From Butyrivibrio sp. (lineage in GTDB: Bacteria; Bacillota; Clostridia; Lachnospirales; Lachnospiraceae), in assembly GCA_017413105.1 (NCBI GenBank), contig JAFPVA010000204.1:53983-117982 (forward strand): a stretch of DNA of 64,000 nt, in the 5' to 3' direction. Below, in pieces: positions 54,650 through 63,439 of the stretch. Under the pieces are notes generated by a model that was not told where the DNA came from, did no database searches, and was given only the letters and a program-made list of their open reading frames with translations. Every line of letters begins with the position of its first letter. Within the stretch, counting starts at the first letter, position 1. Both the position numbers and the translations under genes were made by a program.

Positions 54650-54673
54650 ATAGTCCGGTTCGGAGTAAATAAC

Positions 54674-54687
54674 CGCATATATATGCG
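54674..54687. promoter_or_regulatory. 14-bp palindrome upstream of the S-component gene
   Basis: CGCATATATATGCG is a perfect palindrome 72 bp before the start codon at 54759. A possible operator; the palindrome at 2234-2265 shares the GCATATAT core. Confidence 0.35.
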
Positions 54688-54758
54688 TTTTGTGTGGTAA
54701 AATAATAATGTTGGGGCAGAACTTCAAAAAGATTATGATTCAAGGGAGATTGGTAATA

Positions 54759-55346
54759 ATGGGAAAAGCCAAAAAAGCTTTTGGGACAAAAGAGATAGCG
54801 ACAACAGGTATTCTTCTTGCAATATGCATAATTAGTCAGTTTTTCAAGAATCTAAGCATTTTTATTACAGGACCAATAATTAATGCTTGCATAGTGCTGG
54901 CTGTGATATTGGCAAATGTTTATTGTGGACTCATATTAAGTGTTTTGACGCCGATCACTGCATATATTATCGCTGCATCTCCGGTGATGAGTGCAGTGCC
55001 GTTGCTGATTCCTTTTATTATGTTGGGGAATTGTGTACTGGCATTATCAGTTCATTTTTTGATGAAAAAGGATTTTGTGAAGTCGCCTAAAGGTTTTGTA
55101 TGTATAAAAAGTATGATATTTGGCGTTATCTGTTCCGCAGCTAAGGGAGCATTTATGGGGCTGACCATTTCACTATGGTTACTGCCTACCTTTATCCCTG
55201 TGGAGAGTCCTCTCAGAAATAAGCTTCCTGTATTCCAGACAACATTTTCGCTTTATCAGTTTATTACAGCCTGTATCGGCTTTGTGTATGTTTTTCTGGT
55301 ATGTGCAGCTCTTAGAGGAAAAGCGCTGGAGAGCATTGCAGAATAA
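54759..55346 (+). CDS. ECF transporter S-component-like membrane protein
   Basis: A 195-residue, strongly hydrophobic protein with about six membrane segments. The start TKEIATTGILLAICIISQFFKNL and PLLIPFIMLGNC are typical of ECF S components (vitamin-binding subunits), which share the energy module EcfAA'T encoded elsewhere. The substrate cannot be read; the sequence resembles general ECF S proteins rather than a known vitamin class. The ATG at 54759 follows AAGGGAGA; the open frame to 54690 lacks a site. A minus-strand small gene and its terminator follow. Confidence 0.75.
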   Translation: MGKAKKAFGTKEIATTGILLAICIISQFFKNLSIFITGPIINACIVLAVILANVYCGLILSVLTPITAYIIAASPVMSAVPLLIPFIMLGNCVLALSVHFLMKKDFVKSPKGFVCIKSMIFGVICSAAKGAFMGLTISLWLLPTFIPVESPLRNKLPVFQTTFSLYQFITACIGFVYVFLVCAALRGKALESIAE

Positions 55347-55352
55347 ATGGCA

Positions 55353-55386
55353 AAAAAATAGAGAATACTTGAAAAAAAGTATTCTC
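55353..55386 (-). terminator. Terminator of the small minus-strand gene
   Basis: Perfect 10-bp arms at 55361-55370 and 55377-55386. On the minus strand it is followed by a run of seven T's (55352-55358 as A's), so it ends the gene at 55395-55550. Confidence 0.75.
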
Positions 55387-55394
55387 TCCCTAAA

Positions 55395-55550
55395 TTATAA
55401 CCACAAGATAAGGCCAAAGGATGCGAGCGCCGCAAGTGCAATGGCGGCGGAAATGATCCTGTTTCTGAAGGTGCAGACATCTATATATTTGCCGTTATAA
55501 CTGACGGTATCTATTATTTTGGTGTTTTTCTTAAAAGTATTATTATCCAT
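55395..55550 (-). CDS. Small tail-anchored membrane protein (51 aa)
   Basis: A 51-residue protein read from ATG 55550 to TAA. Residues 1-30 are polar (MDNNTFKKNTKIIDTVSYNG then KYIDVCTFRN) and residues 31-51 form one hydrophobic helix (IISAAIALAALASFGLILWL) at the very C-terminus. That is the shape of a single-span tail-anchored protein. A moderate GGATGG lies upstream and a well-formed minus-strand terminator follows directly. Function unknown. It is convergent with the S-component gene and divergent from the histidine kinase gene, 242 bp away; that gap holds no recognised feature. Confidence 0.6.
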   Translation of the reverse strand: MDNNTFKKNTKIIDTVSYNGKYIDVCTFRNRIISAAIALAALASFGLILWL

Positions 55551-55792
55551 GGCCGTTTACCATCCTATTTCTACGATGTATCAATCATAACGCAAAAATG
55601 TGTAATATATCTGACATGGCAATAAAGAATTCATAAAATATTTTACAATTTCTTAAAAAACTATTAAAAATCATTTGATTTACTTGCATCTCAAACGTTT
55701 TCGTGGTAAGCGAAGCGGATGCAAATATCTTTCGAATTTAAAGATATGTTAGAATATAAAAAGAAGGCTTGTTCTTTGAAGTGGGGTGTATA

Positions 55793-57220
55793 ATGTTGGA
55801 GTTTTTACAGAAGTTCCAACTCAGTTTCATGCTGTTTTTGAGCGGCGGATGCGGGGTGCTTGTAATTCTATCGCTTTCTACCAGAACTCTGTCTCGTAGG
55901 CGCAGACAGGCTCTTGTTTCTATGGAAGCAGAGGCAATGCTGCTTCTCCTTGCGGACCGTCTTGCTTATATATACAGGGGTGATGCCAGTACAACCGGAT
56001 ATTATATGGTAAGGATCACCAATTTTCTTGTCTTTGAATTGTCTTTATTCGTAATCCATTCATTTGATATATATTTAATGGATCTTTATTCTCACTCTGA
56101 AAAAGTAAAAAAGATACCAAAAGCCTTGGTTTTGTGCGAAGTTTTGTTTACTATTGGCATTATCCTGGTCGTTATTTCGCAGTTTACCGGGCTGTATTAT
56201 ACTTTCGATGCGCAGAACTACTATCAAAGAGCGGCAGGGTATGCAGTCAGCTATTGTGTCCCTTTGCTTATAATGATGCTGCAATTTATCGTTATAGTCA
56301 GATATCGGGATGCCCTGGACAACATGGTTCTGACGCCGATAATTCTATTTTCTGTAATTCCCTATTTGGGGGCGATTCTTCAGTATTTTTTCTATGGCCT
56401 GTCAATTATAAATATCTGCATGGTCGGTATGTGCGTTGCGCTGTACTTTTTTGAGATCATTAATATGAATAATCAGCTACAGGCAAGGATAGAAGCAGAG
56501 CGGGCCAGTAATGCCAAGTCTCGATTTCTGGCTAATATTTCCCATGAGATACGTACGCCTATCAATACTATTATGGGAATGGATGAGATGATTCTTCGCG
56601 AGAACCCTACAGGGGTTCCAAAACCGTATTTTATGTCTGTTGTGGGATATGCGTATGATATTAAGGCAGCTTCCGAGACTCTGCTCAGTCTTATAAATGA
56701 TATTCTTGATATTTCCAAGCTCGAATCAGGGAAAATGAATCTGGTGAAAAAGGAATATGATGTGACAGAACAGATCAGAAGCCTTTATACAATGATCAGC
56801 GTTAGGAGCAATCAGAAAAATCTGCGTTTTGACCTCGATATTGACGAAACTATCCCTCAAAAGCTATATGGTGATGCGGGAAAGATAAAGCAGATCATGC
56901 TTAATCTTTTGACAAATGCTGTCAAATATACGGAAAAAGGCGGATTTAAGCTGTCGATAAAAGTTCTTGGAAAAGAGAATGGAGTCTGCAGGCTGCATTT
57001 TTCTGTGAAGGATACAGGAAATGGAATAAAGCAGGAGGATATGAATAGACTCTTTTCTGCTTTTGAAAGAGTTGATGAGGCTAAAAACAGCGGTATCCAG
57101 GGAACGGGGCTTGGACTTGCTATCTCAAAGCAGTTTGCGGAGCTTATGGGAGGTAAACTGTGGTGTGAGAGTGAATATGGCCAGGGATCAACTTTTGTTT
57201 TAAGGTGGAACAGAAGATAG
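55793..57220 (+). CDS. Sensor histidine kinase (first part of a split hybrid kinase)
   Basis: A protein of about 475 residues. The first ~220 residues contain six or seven hydrophobic segments, a membrane sensor resembling those of other Lachnospiraceae hybrid kinases. The kinase core has the phosphorylated His251 in ANISHEIRTPIN, LTNAVKYTEKGG (N box), DTGNGIK (G1) and GTGLGLAISK (G2). It stops at 57220 just after STFVLRWNRR. The matching receiver-HPt part follows in the -1 frame with a 16-bp overlap, so the two may be pieces of one hybrid kinase. GTGGGGTG precedes the ATG at 55793. Signal unknown. Confidence 0.85.
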   Translation: MLEFLQKFQLSFMLFLSGGCGVLVILSLSTRTLSRRRRQALVSMEAEAMLLLLADRLAYIYRGDASTTGYYMVRITNFLVFELSLFVIHSFDIYLMDLYSHSEKVKKIPKALVLCEVLFTIGIILVVISQFTGLYYTFDAQNYYQRAAGYAVSYCVPLLIMMLQFIVIVRYRDALDNMVLTPIILFSVIPYLGAILQYFFYGLSIINICMVGMCVALYFFEIINMNNQLQARIEAERASNAKSRFLANISHEIRTPINTIMGMDEMILRENPTGVPKPYFMSVVGYAYDIKAASETLLSLINDILDISKLESGKMNLVKKEYDVTEQIRSLYTMISVRSNQKNLRFDLDIDETIPQKLYGDAGKIKQIMLNLLTNAVKYTEKGGFKLSIKVLGKENGVCRLHFSVKDTGNGIKQEDMNRLFSAFERVDEAKNSGIQGTGLGLAISKQFAELMGGKLWCESEYGQGSTFVLRWNRR

Positions 57221-58326
57221 TTGTGGATGAACCTATCGGAGAGTTTGAAGAACAGGTTGATATTGCTCCAAGAGGTCCTTACTTACCCAAATTTGTTGCG
57301 CCGGAAGCCAGAATTCTTATTGTGGATGACAATAGAATGAATCTCAATGTCATCGTGGGACTTTTACAGGTTACTCAGGTTCAGGTATTAACCGCATCCT
57401 CCGGAGAGGAATGCTTACAGACTATTCGGGAAAAAAAGGTCGATATGGTCCTTCTGGATCACATGATGCCGGGAATTGGTGGAGTAGAGACATTGAAACG
57501 TCTTAGGGAGTCCGGATATAAAAATCCCGTGATTGCTCTTACGGCTAATTATTTTCAGGATGCGGAGGAAGTATACTCTTCCTTTGGATTTAACGGGTAT
57601 CTGCCAAAGCCTGTAAACTCTGAGGAGTTGGAAACCATTATAATAAACAATCTGCCGGCCGAAAAGGTCATTTTGCAGGCAGATACTTATCATGTGGGGA
57701 CTCATGAAGAAGATATTCCCGAGGATATGCAATGGCTACGAAATGTAAGTAGCATTGATCTGAGAGAGGGGCTCAAAAATAGTGGCGGTGCAATACCATT
57801 TGCCTATTCTATAAAGTTCTTCTATGAAACGATTGAAGATAACGTGGATGTTTTGGAAAAAGCGTACGCTGACCGGGATTTAAGATTGTATGTGATAAAA
57901 GTGCATGGACTTAAAACGTCTGCAAAGATAATTGGAGCCATGAAGCTTTATGAAATGGCAAAAGATCTGGAAAAAGCAGGAAAGAACGATGACATAGCCT
58001 ATATAGATGATAATCATAATTTGCTCATAGAAGAATACAGGTCATTTACTGATAGTCTTTCGGGCGTGATGAATGCTAATTTAGAAGGCGATGTTACGAA
58101 GGTGTCAAGAAATATAACGTCGGAGGAGTTAAAAGCAGCCTATAAAGCAATCTTTGAATATACGCAGCAGATGGATTTTGACGCATTGGAGCAGATAATT
58201 GGTAAGCTCGATGAATACAGATTGCCATCGGACGATAAAAAAATAATGGATGATATCGAAAGAGCGTTGAAGAAATACGAGTGGAAAACGATACAAGAAT
58301 TAACAAAATCAAGGGATGATGAGTAA
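57205..58326 (+). CDS. Receiver-HPt protein (second part of a split hybrid kinase)
   Basis: A 373-residue protein. It starts with the linker QKIVVDEPIGEFEEQ, typical of hybrid kinases between the kinase core and the receiver. The receiver domain has Asp85 in MVLLDHMMPGIGG and the Lys in LPKPVNS. An HPt domain follows with the phosphorylated His234 in KVHGLKTSAKIIGA. No clear ribosome-binding site precedes the GTG at 57205, which overlaps the kinase gene by 16 bp; translation is probably coupled. It would relay phosphate from the kinase to an unseen output regulator. Confidence 0.8.
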   Translation: MEQKIVVDEPIGEFEEQVDIAPRGPYLPKFVAPEARILIVDDNRMNLNVIVGLLQVTQVQVLTASSGEECLQTIREKKVDMVLLDHMMPGIGGVETLKRLRESGYKNPVIALTANYFQDAEEVYSSFGFNGYLPKPVNSEELETIIINNLPAEKVILQADTYHVGTHEEDIPEDMQWLRNVSSIDLREGLKNSGGAIPFAYSIKFFYETIEDNVDVLEKAYADRDLRLYVIKVHGLKTSAKIIGAMKLYEMAKDLEKAGKNDDIAYIDDNHNLLIEEYRSFTDSLSGVMNANLEGDVTKVSRNITSEELKAAYKAIFEYTQQMDFDALEQIIGKLDEYRLPSDDKKIMDDIERALKKYEWKTIQELTKSRDDE

Positions 58327-58418
58327 TCTCTATGGATGTGGGGTTTCCTCTATACACAATATGATGTATAATTATTATAGGGAAATAGAATATATTGTGT
58401 TATAAAAGGGGGTTCATT

Positions 58419-59459
58419 ATGAGGAAAAAACTATCTTGCCTGATGAGTGTTTTGCTCATGGTAATTAGTGTTTTGGCGTGTGCCAGTGTAGTTCCGGCAA
58501 TGACGTTAGCTGCGGAAATGACTGTTTCCGGAACGGTTACTGATAGTACTACGCAGGATGTGCTGTATTTAAACACATCTGGCGGAACTATGCAGATAAA
58601 GCTGGACAGCAATACAGATACCAGTGGGGCGAAGTTTCTTTTACCGGGGAATACACTAACTTGTTCAATATATACCGGAAATGATGAGTACTGGCATGCA
58701 TCCAAGATTACAGGAAGCAGTTCGTCCGGAAAAGTTACAGTTGATAGCTCAAATAAGGCTACTGTTAAGGGAACCATTGCTAAGGGAACATCAGAGGAGC
58801 TTCTTTATCTGGTAGTTCAAAACGGCACAATGCAGATCAAGCTTGATTCCGATACTGATATAAGCGGATGTAAATATCTGATAATTGGCAGGACGGTAAA
58901 TGTTGTATGTGCAAGAGGATCAGATGCGTATATGCATGCGCTTACAATAACAGACGCTTCTAATTATTCAGGCACAGTTTCTACTTCATCAGGGACTGTT
59001 TCAACTACAGGTGTAACAGGAACCATTGATAAAGGAACCACAACTTCGCTGCTTCGCCTTTCAACATCGGCTGGAACCATGGAATTTGTCCTGGATTTGG
59101 CTTCGGATATTTCTCAGTGCAGAGCTCTTGTGCCGGGACAGAGTGCTACCGTAAGTTTTTATCGCGGAGATGACGCGTGGAATCATGTATCAAAGATTGT
59201 GAATAATTCTTCCAGTGTATCTGATGTGGCAAATCTGGATCAGGGTAGTAAAGCAACTGTTTCAGGAACAATTGCAAATAATACGAATGAAAGTATGGTT
59301 TATTTGGACACTAACGGTGGAACCATGCAGATAAGGATTGATTCTTCCACAGGATTTACCAAGTGTCCGGTGCTCCTTGTTGGAAAGAATGCCAAGATTG
59401 TATGCATGAGAGGCTCCGATGAGTATTTCCATGCAGTATCGGTTGAGGCAGATTATTGA
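58419..59459 (+). CDS. Secreted protein with four tandem repeats
   Basis: A protein of 346 residues with a signal sequence of about 32 residues. The mature part is four imperfect repeats of about 65 residues plus Ser/Thr-rich linkers. Each repeat has the pattern V-x-GT-I...LYL...GTMQIKLDS...(C)K-x-L...V...RGSD-x-Y-x-HA. Two repeats carry a conserved Cys. The pattern suggests small beta-barrels, perhaps OB-like. I do not recognise a family. AAGGGGG precedes the ATG at 58419; a TATAAT at 58367-58372 may be its -10 box. It sits between a two-component system and GH36, so a role in sensing or glycan contact is possible. Confidence 0.75.
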   Translation: MRKKLSCLMSVLLMVISVLACASVVPAMTLAAEMTVSGTVTDSTTQDVLYLNTSGGTMQIKLDSNTDTSGAKFLLPGNTLTCSIYTGNDEYWHASKITGSSSSGKVTVDSSNKATVKGTIAKGTSEELLYLVVQNGTMQIKLDSDTDISGCKYLIIGRTVNVVCARGSDAYMHALTITDASNYSGTVSTSSGTVSTTGVTGTIDKGTTTSLLRLSTSAGTMEFVLDLASDISQCRALVPGQSATVSFYRGDDAWNHVSKIVNNSSSVSDVANLDQGSKATVSGTIANNTNESMVYLDTNGGTMQIRIDSSTGFTKCPVLLVGKNAKIVCMRGSDEYFHAVSVEADY

Positions 59460-59476
59460 TTGTAACGGATGGGAAT

Positions 59477-61336
59477 ATGGAATATTACGTAGAATTCAGA
59501 CTTCACGGTGACGTATACAATAATTGCTACACTAATGGCTTTACTCTTTCCGGGGGTGAATCCGTACAAGAAATGACAACAGTCTCTTCTTCAGAAGAAG
59601 AGACTGTTTTTAAAGGAAAAAAGGGACATTTACTCCATTGTTTTCATGAGAAAAAAAGTGTTGGCAACGGAACTGTGACACAGTGTAAGACTATCTTTGA
59701 GAATGCTACAGGTGAAATGGCCAAGCTGGAGCTTTTGTCCAGTTTTGCCATAAAAGGAATTAAGGCTGACAGAATCCACAGGGCTACCAGTTTCTGGAGC
59801 AGCGAGGGAAAGCTGCTTTCTCAGGATCTGACAGAATTGGACATGGAGCCGTCATGGGCTAGGCATGGTATAAGGATCGAGAAGTTTGGTCAGGTCGGAA
59901 CAATGCCTGTGAGAAAATGGTTCCCATTTCTGGTGTTGGAAGACTCAGTAAACAGTAGGTTTTTGGGGGTTCAACTCTATCTGGCATCCAGTTGGCAGAT
60001 AGAGGTTCTTCGCAAAGAAGATACTTTTTACATTCAGGGTGGTATAGCTGACAGAGATTATGGTCAATGGACAAAAAATGTAGCTCCGGGAGAGAGCTTC
60101 GAGACTCCAAAGGCTGTTGTGGCTGAGGGTTCGTCTCTTCTGGAGGTGTGCGACAAACTTGTTAAGGCACAGAATCCGAGAATATCAGAAGTGGATAAGG
60201 ATATGCCGGTGGTATTTAACGAGTATTGTACTACCTGGGGCAATCCCACATTTCCGAACCTTGAGAGAATTGCTAAAAAGCTTCAGGGAAGTGGCGTCAA
60301 GTACCTTGTTATCGACAGTGGCTGGTACAAGAATGCTGAGGATGAATGGTATGAGACTATAGGAGACTGGGAGCCGAATAAAGCTCTTTTCCCTGATGGG
60401 ATAAAAAAAGTGGCTGATATGATCAAGAGCTACGGTTTGATCCCCGGGATATGGTTTGAGTTTGAAAATGTAGCTGTTAAATCCAAGATATTTAATGACG
60501 TAGAGCATTTGCATAAAAGGGATGGGGTTCCGGTTACAGTGGGAGGTACCAGATTCCTTGATATGAGACAGCAGTGGGTACAGGATTATCTTAAGGAGAG
60601 GGTTATTGGACTTCTAAAAGATAATGGCTTTGGCTACATCAAAGTTGATTATAATGAGACCTTCGGAGCCGGAGTTGACGGGGCAGAGAGCTATGGTGAA
60701 GGCGTAAGAGCTTCTGTTGAAGGAACGAGAAAGTTTTTTAAAGAGATGACCTATGAAATTCCGGGACTTGTGATAGAGAATTGTTCCAGTGGAGGTCATA
60801 GACTTGAGCCATCAATGATGGAGCTTTCATCTCAGGCAAGCTTTTCTGATGCACATGAGTGTAAGTGCATTCCTCTTATTGCGGCCAATCCCCACAGGCT
60901 TATAAGGCCTGAACAGAGCCAGATATGGGCAGTATTAAGGGCTAATGACGACATTCACAGGATCAATTATACGATAGCGTCAGCATTTTTGGGACGATTA
61001 TGCTTCTCCGGGGATATTTTTGATCTGTCAGATGATATGTGGCAGTTGGCAATAGATTCTATTAAATTCTATGACAGGGTAAAGAAAATCATTAGAGATG
61101 GGATAACGGATGTTATAGAAACAAATGTAAAAGACTATTCAGCACCTGCGGGGTATCAGATAGTTCGACGAACTCTTGGAAATCAGGAGCTGATTGTTGC
61201 TCATACTTTTGAAGGCGGCGCAAACCCTCCGATAAATAAGTATCTTGAGGGCAGAGAAGTGATTGAGAGCTTTGGGTCAAATCTGGATTCTGATTTCAGG
61301 GGATGCGTGATGTTACTAAACAGGACCGGACGATAA
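59477..61336 (+). CDS. Alpha-galactosidase, GH36
   Basis: A 619-residue GH36 alpha-galactosidase that removes terminal alpha-galactose, for example from raffinose-type sugars or galactomannan pieces. It has the N-terminal beta-sandwich, VFNEYCTTWGNPTFPNLER in the barrel start, the nucleophile Asp391 in YIKVDYNE and the acid/base Asp458 in SFSDAHEC. It has no signal peptide. The ATG at 59477 lies after GGATGGGA with short spacing; an upstream TTG at 59456 overlaps the previous gene. It starts a probable unit with the DUF1622 gene, 42 bp downstream. Confidence 0.93.
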   Translation: MEYYVEFRLHGDVYNNCYTNGFTLSGGESVQEMTTVSSSEEETVFKGKKGHLLHCFHEKKSVGNGTVTQCKTIFENATGEMAKLELLSSFAIKGIKADRIHRATSFWSSEGKLLSQDLTELDMEPSWARHGIRIEKFGQVGTMPVRKWFPFLVLEDSVNSRFLGVQLYLASSWQIEVLRKEDTFYIQGGIADRDYGQWTKNVAPGESFETPKAVVAEGSSLLEVCDKLVKAQNPRISEVDKDMPVVFNEYCTTWGNPTFPNLERIAKKLQGSGVKYLVIDSGWYKNAEDEWYETIGDWEPNKALFPDGIKKVADMIKSYGLIPGIWFEFENVAVKSKIFNDVEHLHKRDGVPVTVGGTRFLDMRQQWVQDYLKERVIGLLKDNGFGYIKVDYNETFGAGVDGAESYGEGVRASVEGTRKFFKEMTYEIPGLVIENCSSGGHRLEPSMMELSSQASFSDAHECKCIPLIAANPHRLIRPEQSQIWAVLRANDDIHRINYTIASAFLGRLCFSGDIFDLSDDMWQLAIDSIKFYDRVKKIIRDGITDVIETNVKDYSAPAGYQIVRRTLGNQELIVAHTFEGGANPPINKYLEGREVIESFGSNLDSDFRGCVMLLNRTGR

Positions 61337-61378
61337 GTATTTGCAGGTTAGATGATTTGCATATGAAAGGGGATAAGC

Positions 61379-61747
61379 ATGGAAAACGTATATCTTAATG
61401 CTGAAAGTATTCTTAGATATGTTGTAGAATTTTCGACACTATTGTTGGAATTTTTCGGCATTTGCATATTGGTATACACCGGTATAAAAAGCTTTATTCT
61501 CTGGATAAAAAAAGATGGTTCCATAAGGCTTGAACTGGCCCAGGGAATTGCACTTGCTCTTGAGTTTAAGCTTGGGGGAGAGGTGCTTAGAACTGTTGTG
61601 GTTCGTGAATGGGCAGAACTGGGAATTCTTGGAGCCATCATTGCCTTAAGGGCAACCCTTACTTTCCTGATTCATTGGGAAATCAAGAACGAGGAGAAGG
61701 CTCTCGAACCCAAAATTTTGGATAAAGAATCAGATAGTGAGGCTTAG
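61379..61747 (+). CDS. DUF1622 membrane protein
   Basis: A 122-residue membrane protein of the DUF1622 family. It has two or three hydrophobic segments and the family pattern around FKLGGEVLRTVVVREWAELGILGAI. Function of the family is unknown. GAAAGGGG precedes the ATG. It lies 42 bp after GH36 and 96 bp before the PanT-like gene; the gap before that gene holds no recognised signal beyond its ribosome-binding site. Confidence 0.8.
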   Translation: MENVYLNAESILRYVVEFSTLLLEFFGICILVYTGIKSFILWIKKDGSIRLELAQGIALALEFKLGGEVLRTVVVREWAELGILGAIIALRATLTFLIHWEIKNEEKALEPKILDKESDSEA

Positions 61748-61843
61748 CGTATTGCAATCTGAACTCCTTACTGATATATTAAGTTTGCACTGTATTCGAA
61801 ATGGTTCGAAACGGTAGCTTTTTTATCAAAAGGAGAATTGAAT

Positions 61844-62494
61844 ATGGATAACACATCAATGCTTGGCCGCAAGACTTCAGAGGAGTCAGTCGGACTTAGC
61901 AGCAAAACTCGTACAATGGTGGAGACTGCTCTTATGATCGCAATCGTACTGATCATGGGCAATACAGTACTTGGTACTATTCCGACACCATTTCTTAAGG
62001 TTTCTATCGTAACTGTTCCGGTTGCTTTGGCAGCAATGCTCATTGGACCTACTGCAGGTATTATCTGTGGTATCGTATTTGGTCTTAACAGCTTTGCAGG
62101 TGCATTAACAGGTGCAAGCGGAATGCTCTCAACTCTTTTCACTATCAGTCCTTTGGGCGTATTTTTCACAGCAGTGGTTGCAAGACTTCTTGATGCTACT
62201 TTGGTAAGTTTTTTGTTCAAGGCTATGAACAGAGGCAAGCTTAAGCAGGCTTCATATTACATTACCGGCGCTCTGATGCCACTTTTTAACACAGTATTTT
62301 TCATGGGCTCATTATGCCTGTTCTTCTATAAAACTGAGTATGTACAGGGACTTGTTTCCAAGTACAACGCAACAAATCCATTTGCTTTTGTGATTGCTAT
62401 GGTTGGTGTTCAGGCTACTGTTGAGGCTGTAATCGGCTGTCTGCTTGCCGGAACTCTTGGAGTTGTATTATCCAAGGTTTTAAAAAGAGGATAA
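61844..62494 (+). CDS. ECF transporter S component, PanT-like (pantothenate)
   Basis: A 216-residue membrane protein with about six hydrophobic segments and a short polar N-terminus, an ECF S component. The segments TALMIAIVLIMGNTVLGTIPTPF and GPTAGIICGIVFGLNSFAGALTGASGM (start and end quoted) fit S components, and its neighbour coaX (13 bp later) phosphorylates pantothenate. So a pantothenate transport role is likely, by context. It needs the shared EcfAA'T module, not seen here. AAAGGAGA precedes the ATG at 61844. Confidence 0.75.
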   Translation: MDNTSMLGRKTSEESVGLSSKTRTMVETALMIAIVLIMGNTVLGTIPTPFLKVSIVTVPVALAAMLIGPTAGIICGIVFGLNSFAGALTGASGMLSTLFTISPLGVFFTAVVARLLDATLVSFLFKAMNRGKLKQASYYITGALMPLFNTVFFMGSLCLFFYKTEYVQGLVSKYNATNPFAFVIAMVGVQATVEAVIGCLLAGTLGVVLSKVLKRG

Positions 62495-62507
62495 TAGGAT
62501 TATTTAA

Positions 62508-63422
62508 ATGATATTAACTGTAGATATTGGAAATTCAAATATCGTGGTTGGATTGTGGGAGAATGAGGCTCTTATTCATATAGGCAGAATCCTTACAAAA
62601 AAGGATTATACGGTCAAAGAGCTGATATTTTCCTTGAAGGAGCAAATACAGGAGTACGCCTGCGAGTCTGTAAATGCCTATGAGGGGGCAATATTGTCTT
62701 CTGTTGTTCCTGAAATTACTGACAAAGTACTATTTGCACTGGAAAATATTACGGGAACAAGGCCTCTTTTAATGGGGCCTTTTCTTTATACAGGGGTTGA
62801 TGTATCTGATTATGAACAGGGAGCCATTGGAATGGATCGTATTGTAGATATGTCTGCAGCGCTGGCATTGTATGGAACCCCTGTTATGGTGTGCGATCTT
62901 GGCACCTGTACAACCATCACGGTTGCAGGAGTTGTGGAAGCTAATGTAGATGATAATGCCGAAATGATTGATGTAAACGGAAAAAAGACCACTAATGGGC
63001 TTTGCGGAAAGATTGTGGGTGGAATGATCTGTCCCGGTGTACAGCTATCCCTGGATGCGGAAGCCAGGCGTGCTTCGCAGCTTCCTCAGTTAACTGCAGA
63101 TAACGTTGGTTATTTATTGGGAAAAGACACAGCTTCAAACATGTTAGCAGGTGCGGTTGCCGGATGTGGAATGATGATTTCTGAGCTGGCTGACAGGCTT
63201 AAGAGTGGGGATGTGACTAATAATGCTGTTAGAGCCGAGGATGGAGAGCTTTCCGTAAATCGTTTTAACGATTTGAAGGTTGTGATTACTGGTGGGCTCG
63301 GTGAAGTAGTATTACCTTGGATAAAGTGTGATGCAAAAGTCCATTATGAGCAGAATCTGCTGCTAAGAGGACTATATGAGATCTTTATTTGCAATAGGAG
63401 CATTCCTGTAATTCAGAAATAA
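62508..63422 (+). CDS. coaX: Type III pantothenate kinase
   Basis: A 304-residue CoaX that phosphorylates pantothenate, the first step of CoA synthesis. It begins with VDIGNSNIVVGLW (phosphate loop), has GMDRIVDMSAA (catalytic Asp/Arg), CDLGTCTTIT and late ITGGLGEV. It is longer than the usual ~255 residues because of a polar insert around residues 145-165 (EANVDDNAEMIDVNGKK). The weak AGGAT site and 13-bp gap after the PanT-like gene suggest coupling. The combination points to uptake and use of external pantothenate. An IS110-type element begins 94 bp after its stop. Confidence 0.9.
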   Translation: MILTVDIGNSNIVVGLWENEALIHIGRILTKKDYTVKELIFSLKEQIQEYACESVNAYEGAILSSVVPEITDKVLFALENITGTRPLLMGPFLYTGVDVSDYEQGAIGMDRIVDMSAALALYGTPVMVCDLGTCTTITVAGVVEANVDDNAEMIDVNGKKTTNGLCGKIVGGMICPGVQLSLDAEARRASQLPQLTADNVGYLLGKDTASNMLAGAVAGCGMMISELADRLKSGDVTNNAVRAEDGELSVNRFNDLKVVITGGLGEVVLPWIKCDAKVHYEQNLLLRGLYEIFICNRSIPVIQK

Positions 63423-63439
63423 CGCCAATTGAATAAAAA

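Noticed and set aside
57195-57220. Programmed -1 frameshift joining the kinase and receiver
   Set aside because: No in-frame slippery heptamer of the X-XXY-YYZ type is present at the junction, so a plain split or an error is more likely.
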